DNA of 5,352 nt, taken from contig JABFVP010000070.1 in NCBI GenBank assembly GCA_013362725.1, positions 1-5,352 of the forward strand, written 5' to 3'. Origin of the DNA: Cupriavidus sp. Lineage in GTDB: Bacteria; Pseudomonadota; Gammaproteobacteria; Burkholderiales; Burkholderiaceae. A model generated the notes under the pieces. That model made no database searches, was not told where the DNA came from, and saw nothing but the letters and a program-made list of their open reading frames with translations. The stretch's first letter is position 1, and every line of letters starts with the position of its first letter. Both the position numbers and the translations under genes were made by a program. Shown here one piece after another: positions 1 through 3,696 of the stretch.

Positions 1-140
1 CAGTGACCCATTTCGGGGTGACTGGCGATCTGCATGCGCGGGCGCCGGGATGGCGTGGTGCCGGGGGCGGCGGGTGAGGTGATGGCTGGAATGGCGGCGG
101 CTAGCGCGTCCGATCCAGCCTGGACAGGCGTTTGTTGCAT
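1..140 (-). CDS. Probable 5' end of a divergent gene, cut by the window edge
   Basis: The minus strand is open from an ATG at 140-138 to the window edge, at least 46 codons, without a stop. The translation begins MQQTPVQAGSDA, runs through a Pro/Ala/Thr-rich stretch and reaches MQIASHPEMGH at the edge. From about codon 9 on, most third positions are G or C, as expected for a real gene in this genome. A gene divergent from a LysR regulator is also the classic arrangement. The start is uncertain: ATG 140 has only a weak TGAG behind it and lies a few bases from the presumed promoter, while the internal ATG at 35-33 has no good ribosome site either. Too little is present to name a product. I see no domain; an N-terminal leader before a membrane or catalytic domain is possible but not shown. 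Confidence 0.42.
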   Translation of the reverse strand, partial: MQQTPVQAGSDALAAAIPAITSPAAPGTTPSRRPRMQIASHPEMGH

Positions 141-150
141 CGCTCAAGCA

Positions 151-215
151 TAATGTAGGCCCACCGTCGAGAACTACAGCTTGTCAGGGAAACATTGTCC
201 GGTGAACGAAACAAT
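151..215. promoter_or_regulatory. lysR/divergent-gene control region with inverted-repeat operator
   Basis: The block holds a dyad, ATTGT (194-198), 12 bases, ACAAT (211-215), embedded in GAAACATTGTCC (189-200). On the minus strand it is followed by CCTACATTA (159-151), whose TACATT could be the -10 of the divergent gene. That puts the dyad about 60 bases upstream of the start site, where LysR-type proteins usually bind. On the plus strand CATAAT (149-154) is a possible lysR -10 without a good -35. The dyad covers the lysR GTG start at 202, which would allow autorepression. The same arrangement recurs at 1558-1626. Binding by this LysR protein is inferred from position and recurrence only. 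Confidence 0.45.
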
Positions 216-1188
216 CCAATGGAATGACTGGGAGGCGTTCTGCTGCGTGGTCGAGCAGGGCACGTTCACGGCCGCGGCGGAGCAGCTCGACTGTCCCAAG
301 TCGCGCGTCTCGGCCGCGGTCGCGCGGCTGGAAACCGCCATCGGCGCCAAGCTGCTGGAGCGCACCACGCGCCGCATGCGTCTCACCGATGCAGGCAAGG
401 CGGTGTATCGCGATGTGGCGCCGCTGTTCGCGCGGCTGCGCGAAATCCGCCAGGAAACGCTGGCGCGCGAAGAGCGCGTGCAGGGCGTGCTGCGCATCGC
501 CACCCCGTATGAATTCGGCGCCCAGCAGCTGGGCGGCGTGATCTGCCGCACGCTGGCGGCACATCCCGCGCTGGATGTGGCGGTGGAAATCACGCAGGGC
601 ATGGTCGATCCGATCCGCGACGGCTTTGACATGGCCTTTGTCATCGTCGACGCCGACCTGCCTGACTCGGGCACGGTGGCCCGCCGCATCTACCACGTCG
701 AACGCGGTCTCTTTGCCGCGCCGGCGCTGGCCGCGAGCCTGACGGCGCAGTTGCGCCCGGAAGACCTGGCCAATATGCCGACGCTGACCACGCCCGGCGA
801 CACGGTCTGGGAATTCACCCGCGACGGCCAGACCGTGTCGGTGCCGATTCGCCCGCGCATGCAGACCCACAACGCCGAACTGCGCCTGCAGGGCGCGCTG
901 GCGGGACTGGGCATCGCCCGGTTGTCGGTGACCTATTGCGAGGCCGAGATCGCGCAAGGGCGGCTGGTGCGGGTGCTGCCCGACTACCCGCTGCCGCCGC
1001 TGCGCGTGTTCGCGCTGCTGCCGGACCGGCGCCTGCAGCCGCGCAAGGTGCGCGCCTTCATGGAAGCGATCGAATCGATGATGGTGTCGGAGTTGCCCCC
1101 GGAAGGGGATGCCGAGACGGCACGGGAGCCCGGGCTGGATGCCGCGGCGGACGGGCTGGCACCGGGAGAGGCCCGCACGGCGGGTTGA
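202..1188 (+). CDS. LysR-family transcriptional regulator
   Basis: This is a DNA-binding regulator of the LysR family, 328 residues from the GTG at 202. The winged helix-turn-helix spans about residues 8-66. It has the usual pattern of GTFTAAAEQLD, CPKSRVSAAVARLE and the LLERTTRRMRLTDAG wing; a linker helix follows at about 67-92. The co-inducer domain (about 95-290) starts with GVLRIATPYEFG and resembles the CrgA-like subgroup, a similarity judged by eye. The last 34 residues or so (from VSELPPEG) are an Ala/Glu/Pro-rich tail beyond the usual family end. I chose GTG 202 because AGGGA lies at 186-190; a TTG at 181 would add seven residues with no better ribosome site. The ligand is unknown. 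The gene converges on the small secreted-protein gene and is divergent from the partial gene at the left edge. Shared operator-like sequences suggest it may control both. Confidence 0.93.
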   Translation: MNETIQWNDWEAFCCVVEQGTFTAAAEQLDCPKSRVSAAVARLETAIGAKLLERTTRRMRLTDAGKAVYRDVAPLFARLREIRQETLAREERVQGVLRIATPYEFGAQQLGGVICRTLAAHPALDVAVEITQGMVDPIRDGFDMAFVIVDADLPDSGTVARRIYHVERGLFAAPALAASLTAQLRPEDLANMPTLTTPGDTVWEFTRDGQTVSVPIRPRMQTHNAELRLQGALAGLGIARLSVTYCEAEIAQGRLVRVLPDYPLPPLRVFALLPDRRLQPRKVRAFMEAIESMMVSELPPEGDAETAREPGLDAAADGLAPGEARTAG

Positions 1189-1203
1189 GGGCGCCGGCGA
1201 GCC

Positions 1204-1223
1204 GCCACGGCTGGGGCCGTGGC
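1204..1223. terminator. Hairpin between convergent stops, possible bidirectional terminator
   Basis: GCCACGGC (1204-1211) and GCCGTGGC (1216-1223) form a perfect 8-bp GC-rich stem around a TGGG loop. It lies in the 49-base gap between the lysR stop (1186-1188) and the stop of the minus-strand gene (1238-1240). Neither side has a T-tract, so it may only stall polymerase or protect 3' ends rather than act as a full intrinsic terminator. Confidence 0.45.
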
Positions 1224-1237
1224 TGGGAACTGGCGTG

Positions 1238-1519
1238 TCAGGCGCCGTCGGTGAAGGCGTTGCGGCGGTCGGTGACGTTGGCGCCGTCGGTGAACGGATC
1301 GGGCTTGGCGACGCGGGCACCGTCGGTGTAAGGGTCCGGACGACCGATGCGGGCGCCGTCCAGGAACGGATCGGCCTTGCCCGCATGGGCGCTGCTGCCG
1401 TCCAGGCGCGCGAGATCGGAAGCGAGAGGTCCAGAGGCATGGGCGCCGGCGGCAAACGACAGGCCAGCGGCGCACAGCAGCGAAAGCGCCAGGGTGCGGC
1501 GCGGGATCAGGGTCTTCAT
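1238..1519 (-). CDS. Small secreted protein with DP[FY]xDGA tandem repeats
   Basis: A 93-residue protein of unknown function. It starts MKTLIPRRTLALSLL, a typical Sec signal peptide: basic start, hydrophobic core to about residue 24, and probable cleavage at AHA-SG near residue 28. It should therefore be periplasmic or secreted; no lipobox cysteine is suitably placed. After a short linker with two LA..D/LD-like pieces, the C-terminal half is a tandem repeat: DPFLDGARIGRP, DPYTDGARVAKP, DPFTDGANVTDRR, then NAFTDGA as the last residues. The DGA-to-DGA spacing is 12, 12 and 13 residues. The start is set by the signal peptide and AAGGA nine bases upstream; reading on to 1669 would add a non-secretory extension. 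The gene lies 136 bases downstream of yggT on the same strand but has its own promoter-like region. I recognise no named family. The Asp/Gly repeats could bind metal, but they do not match the full EF-hand DxDxDG loop. Confidence 0.85.
   Translation of the reverse strand: MKTLIPRRTLALSLLCAAGLSFAAGAHASGPLASDLARLDGSSAHAGKADPFLDGARIGRPDPYTDGARVAKPDPFTDGANVTDRRNAFTDGA
1241..1384 (-). repeat. 36/39-bp tandem repeats encoding DP[FY]xDGA units
   Basis: The ggcgccgtc core (complement of the Asp-Gly-Ala codons) recurs at 1241, 1280, 1316 (as ggcaccgtc) and 1352, giving periods of 39, 36 and 36 bases. The copies have diverged at the DNA level more than in the protein, which points to selection on the peptide rather than recent duplication. 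Confidence 0.8.
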
Positions 1520-1557
1520 GATGTGTAGTCCTTGTTGGCAGGGGCGTGGCTGCCCTG

Positions 1558-1626
1558 TAATGTAGGACTTGGCACTGGGCAGAAAAAGCGTTGCTCCGCG
1601 AAACACTGTCCATAAGGACGAACAAT
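1558..1626 (-). promoter_or_regulatory. Promoter and operator region of the small secreted-protein gene
   Basis: Read on the minus strand, this block has ATTGT (1626-1622), 12 bases, ACAGT (1609-1605) and GTTTC to 1600, then CCTACATTA (1566-1558), whose TACATT is a candidate -10. No good -35 is visible, as expected of an activator-dependent promoter. The dyad centre would lie near -63. The same elements in the same order occur at 151-215 next to lysR. The predicted leader to the ATG at 1519 is about 30 bases and contains the AAGGA ribosome site. Control by the neighbouring LysR protein is an inference. Confidence 0.45.
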
Positions 1627-1655
1627 GAGGCGCTGGCGCTGGCGCCGCCTGTCCG

Positions 1656-2216
1656 TCAATGCATGCCAAACATGCTCGCGCCCAGCCGGGCGATGACCAT
1701 CAGCAGGATCTGCGCAATCACGAACAGCACCAGCGGCGAGATATCGAAGCCGCCCAGGCGCGGCACCACGCGCTGGATCGGGCGCAGCACCGGCGCGGTC
1801 AGGTGGTCGATGGCCGGGGTGATCGGCGAATGCGGGTTGACCCACGACAGGATCGCCATCAGCAGCGTGACCCACATTACCAGGCTGATCGCCCACTTCA
1901 GCACATAGAGCACCGCGGTCAGCAGCATGGCAGGCAGGAAGCCCAGCAGGTCGATGCCGCTGAGCAGCGCGACCAGTGCCAGGAACACCACCGCGGTCAG
2001 CCACGCGGCCAGGATCGTGGCCCAGTCGATGCCGCCCACGCCAGGGATGATCCGGCGCAGCGGCCGTACCAGCCAATCGGTGATCTGGAACACGCCCTGC
2101 GAGACCGGGTTGCGCGTGGGCAGCCGCGTCAGCTGCATCCAGACGCGCAGCAGCAGCGCCATGCCGAACAGGGTAAAGACGGTATCCAGCAGGAAGAGAG
2201 CGATTTCCGAGAACAT
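1656..2216 (-). CDS. yggT: YggT-family integral membrane protein
   Basis: A 186-residue inner-membrane protein with two YGGT domains in tandem. Each half has a polar signature followed by a membrane helix: NPVSQGVFQITDWLVRPLRRIIPGVGG (residues 36-62, written here as seen across two arms) and SPITPAIDHL, APVLRPIQRVVP, RLGGFDIS (130-160). Hydrophobic segments fall at about 4-26, 67-88, 93-125 and 159-178. Both halves share the P[VL/I]xRPxxRxxP and GG[IF]D signatures, so the duplication is plain. Family members in proteobacteria are often linked to osmotic tolerance or protein-complex assembly, but the molecular role is not settled. The start at 2216 is preferred to an upstream one at 2294 because the family begins right at the first helix and the extension is basic and unlike a leader; a GGAA lies about nine bases upstream. 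The gene is divergent from the marR-type regulator. Confidence 0.92.
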   Translation of the reverse strand: MFSEIALFLLDTVFTLFGMALLLRVWMQLTRLPTRNPVSQGVFQITDWLVRPLRRIIPGVGGIDWATILAAWLTAVVFLALVALLSGIDLLGFLPAMLLTAVLYVLKWAISLVMWVTLLMAILSWVNPHSPITPAIDHLTAPVLRPIQRVVPRLGGFDISPLVLFVIAQILLMVIARLGASMFGMH

Positions 2217-2261
2217 CGGTGCGTTTTCCGGTGACGGGTGAAGGTGTCTGCAACCGCACAG

Positions 2262-2270
2262 ATTCTGCCA
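2262..2270 (-). promoter_or_regulatory. Possible extended -10 for yggT
   Basis: On the minus strand TGGCAGAAT fits an extended -10 (TG, one base, CAGAAT; four of six matches to TATAAT). The start would fall near 2255, leaving a leader of about 40 bases before the yggT ATG at 2216. No good -35 is seen, which extended -10 promoters can do without. Confidence 0.28.
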
Positions 2271-2352
2271 TAGCCGGGCGCGCGCACGGCGCAATCCAGA
2301 CTTGCCGCGCTGGGCCGGCGCGGCCGCGGCTGGCGGTGTGCCCTGCGGCCCC

Positions 2353-2358
2353 TATAAT
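2353..2358 (+). promoter_or_regulatory. TATAAT -10 element of the MarR-family gene
   Basis: A perfect TATAAT in otherwise very GC-rich sequence, 68 bases before the marR-type ATG. The -35 region (around 2330-2336, CTGGCGG) is poor. The transcript should start near 2365, giving a leader of about 61 bases. An imperfect palindrome, GCGAGC (2360-2365) with GCTCGC (2377-2382), sits on the start site and could be an autoregulatory operator. Confidence 0.55.
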
Positions 2359-2380
2359 TGCGAGCGCCCCACCGGGGCTC

Positions 2381-2403
2381 GCGCGGACGTCCGTGCCTTT
2401 TTT
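2381..2403 (+). terminator. Terminator-like hairpin in the leader of the MarR-family gene
   Basis: GCGCGG (2381-2386) pairs with TCCGTGC-side bases 2391-2396 (one G-U pair) around an ACGT loop. It is followed after one C by six Ts (2398-2403) and then CCTTT. This has the shape of an intrinsic terminator, yet it lies between the TATAAT and the ATG at 2426. It overlaps by two bases a preceding hairpin (2360-2382), so the two could be alternatives. It could attenuate the regulator gene or end a short RNA of about 40 bases. No gene upstream on this strand needs it. Confidence 0.45.
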
Positions 2404-2425
2404 CCTTTCGCGTTTTCTGCCGCCC

Positions 2426-2884
2426 ATGCCCAGCAAGTCCGCCTCGTCGCCGCAACCCGCCCCGCTCAGCAAGGCCGACTTCGAGGCACTGTCCGACTTC
2501 CGCTACCAGCTGCGCCGCTTCCTGCGGTTTTCCGAAGACGCGGCGCGCGAGGAGGGGCTGACGGTGCAGCAGTACCTGTTGCTGCTGCATATCCGCGGCT
2601 GCGCCGACAAGGACTGGGCCTCGATCGGCGAACTGGCCGAGCGCCTGCAGGCCAAGCAGCATGGCGTGGTGGCGCTGGTCAATCGCTGCGAGGCCGCCGG
2701 GCTGGTCAAACGCCGGCTCAATCCGGATGACCGCCGCGTGGTGCAAGTGCACCTGACCGCGAAGGGCGAGCGCTACCTGAACCGCCTGGCCATGCTGCAC
2801 CGGACCGAGCTCGAATCGCTGCGCGGCGCGTTCCGCGTGGCCCGCATCACGCAGTTCAACGACGACGGCGCGGAGCGCGGCTGA
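2426..2884 (+). CDS. MarR-family transcriptional regulator
   Basis: A 152-residue winged-helix repressor or activator of the MarR family, normal length. Dimerisation helix about 15-42 (LSKADFEALSDFRYQLRRFL); DNA-binding domain about 45-115: LTVQQYLLLLHIRG, IGELAERLQAKQHGVVALVNRCEAAGLV (recognition helix near 77-90), then the wing RLNPDDRRVVQVHLT with the family's D-x-R hallmark (D101, R103). The C-terminal helix is 116-140. The start is ATG 2426, matching the usual distance to the first helix; no Shine-Dalgarno is obvious, and a GTG at 2393 is an alternative that would place the start right before the T-run. The gene is divergent from yggT and followed at 132 bases by the lipoprotein gene. 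MarR proteins respond to phenolics, oxidants or metals; the ligand and targets here are unknown. Confidence 0.93.
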   Translation: MPSKSASSPQPAPLSKADFEALSDFRYQLRRFLRFSEDAAREEGLTVQQYLLLLHIRGCADKDWASIGELAERLQAKQHGVVALVNRCEAAGLVKRRLNPDDRRVVQVHLTAKGERYLNRLAMLHRTELESLRGAFRVARITQFNDDGAERG

Positions 2885-2911
2885 GGCGCCGCCACGCCGG
2901 CACCAGCGGCC

Positions 2912-2974
2912 GTTACAGGCGGTTACCAATCACAAGCTCCGGTGACACCCGCCCGCCGCCGGCGGCCCTAGACT
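2912..2974 (+). promoter_or_regulatory. Lipoprotein promoter region with phased GTTAC repeats
   Basis: GTTAC occurs at 2912-2916 and 2922-2926, ten bases apart, and GTGAC follows at 2943-2947, 21 bases further. All lie on the same strand at about one and two helical turns, the pattern used by OmpR/PhoB-type response regulators. TAGACT (2969-2974) is a candidate -10, placing the repeats between about -70 and -35. There is no consensus -35 at 17 bases. The identity of the regulator cannot be read from the sequence. Confidence 0.35.
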
Positions 2975-3016
2975 CGCGCGCATTCCCCAACACGCGCAGC
3001 GCGCAGGAGTCCTGAC

Positions 3017-3691
3017 ATGTCCATCCCCTTTCGTTCGGTTGTGCTTGCGGTGCTTGGCGCCGGTGCGCTGGCCGGGTGTGCCACGCCGTACGGCTACGAC
3101 AACGGCTATGGCGGGGGCTACGGCGGCGGCTATGGCAACACCGGCTACGGCAACGGCGGCTACGGCAGCACAGGCTACGGCAGCGGCACCACCATCAGCG
3201 GTTACCCGCAGCAGGGCTATACGCAACAGGGATATCCGCAGCAAGGCTATCCGCAACAGGACTACCCGCAGTCTTCATATCCGCAGCAGCCGTATCCCCA
3301 GCCGTCGTACCAGGACGGCAGCCATGGCAACGGCTACGGCAACCAGGCCTACGGCGTGCGCTACGGCTGGGTCGAGGCCATCGAGGTGGTGCCGGGCCAG
3401 CCGCCGTCGACCAGCGGCGCGGGCGCCGTGGTGGGCGGCATCGTCGGCGGGCTGCTGGGCCACCAGGTGGGCGGCGGCCGCGGCAATACCGTGGCGACCA
3501 TCGGCGGCGCCGTGGCGGGCGCGGTGGCCGGCAACGAGGTCGAGAAGCGCACCGGCAACAGTGCCCCGGCCTACCGCGTGCGCGTGCGCACCAGCGACAA
3601 CGCCTACCTGACGCTGACCCAGTCCAATGCCTACCAGATGCGTATCGGCGACCGCGTCCGCATCGAGAACGGCGTGGCCGTGCCGTACTGA
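3017..3691 (+). CDS. Glycine-zipper outer-membrane lipoprotein (SlyB / 17-kDa antigen type)
   Basis: A 224-residue lipoprotein. The signal peptide (1-20) ends in the lipobox LAGC with the lipidated Cys21; the next residue is Ala, not Asp, so sorting to the outer membrane is expected. Residues 26-57 are Gly/Tyr-rich with four GYGxx pentapeptides, and 62-101 are eight in-register pentapeptides of GYPQQ type. A conserved core follows: GWVEAIEVVPG (117-127), then the glycine zipper, GAGAVVGGIVGGLLGHQVGGG and TIGGAVAGAVAGNEVEKR (134-178), as in SlyB and the rickettsial 17-kDa antigen, then a beta-rich end (184-224: YRVRVRTSDNAYLTLTQ, MRIGDRVRIENG). SlyB in enterobacteria forms ring-like lipid nanodomains that stabilise the outer membrane. 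Typical members are about 150 residues, so the repeat insert is the unusual part. The start is supported by AGGAG seven bases upstream. It is convergent with the acyl-CoA synthetase gene. Confidence 0.92.
   Translation: MSIPFRSVVLAVLGAGALAGCATPYGYDNGYGGGYGGGYGNTGYGNGGYGSTGYGSGTTISGYPQQGYTQQGYPQQGYPQQDYPQSSYPQQPYPQPSYQDGSHGNGYGNQAYGVRYGWVEAIEVVPGQPPSTSGAGAVVGGIVGGLLGHQVGGGRGNTVATIGGAVAGAVAGNEVEKRTGNSAPAYRVRVRTSDNAYLTLTQSNAYQMRIGDRVRIENGVAVPY
3092..3187 (+). repeat. Gly/Tyr-rich tandem repeat (GYGG, then 15-bp GYGxx units)
   Basis: Residues 30-37 are two GYGG units; from 3128 to 3187 come four 15-base units, each GGC TAY GGC plus two variable codons (Asn-Thr, Asn-Gly, Ser-Thr, Ser-Gly). The DNA copies are nearly identical at the first three codons, consistent with expansion by slippage. 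Confidence 0.85.
3200..3319 (+). repeat. Eight 15-bp units encoding GYPQQ-type pentapeptides
   Basis: The units read GYPQQ, GYTQQ, GYPQQ, GYPQQ, DYPQS, SYPQQ, PYPQP, SYQDG, all in register with Tyr second. Codons for Tyr, Gln and Gly vary between copies, so the array is not freshly duplicated. A 12-base spacer separates it from the preceding GYGxx array. Confidence 0.88.
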
Positions 3692-3696
3692 GCGCG

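Noticed and set aside
2..22. Imperfect inverted repeat AGTGACCC / GGGTGACT at the left edge
   Set aside because: It has a mismatch, lies inside the probable minus-strand coding frame and is cut by the window edge, so nothing can be claimed.
184..1455. A 423-codon minus-strand frame opposite lysR
   Set aside because: It is antisense to an intact LysR protein and its Arg/His/Pro-rich translation shows no domain; it also overlaps the small secreted-protein gene in another frame.
1628..1650. GC-rich hairpins after yggT as its terminator
   Set aside because: Several short 5-bp pairings of repeated GGCGC are possible but none is clearly favoured, and no T-tract follows.
1654..1659. TTGACG on the minus strand as a -35 for the small gene
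   Set aside because: It overlaps the yggT stop and has no AT-rich -10 at 15-19 bases; the sequence there is solid G+C.
1517..1669. N-terminal extension of the small secreted protein to 1669
   Set aside because: It would bury the signal peptide behind 50 residues and run through the promoter-like dyad; ATG 1519 has a good ribosome site.
2217..2294. N-terminal extension of the YggT protein to 2294
   Set aside because: The added 26 residues are basic and Cys/His-rich, unlike the family, which starts at the first membrane helix.
2219..2425. N-terminal extension of the MarR protein back to 2219
   Set aside because: It crosses the TATAAT and the terminator-like hairpin and has no MarR homology; the family's first helix starts shortly after ATG 2426.
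2955..2966. Perfect palindrome GCCGCCGGCGGC upstream of the lipoprotein gene
   Set aside because: It is short, pure G+C and without a loop; such strings are frequent by chance in this genome and it lies in the promoter spacer.
3200..3319. Short tandem repeats considered as a CRISPR array
   Set aside because: The 15-base units have no spacers, keep an open frame and encode GYPQQ peptides, so they are coding repeats.
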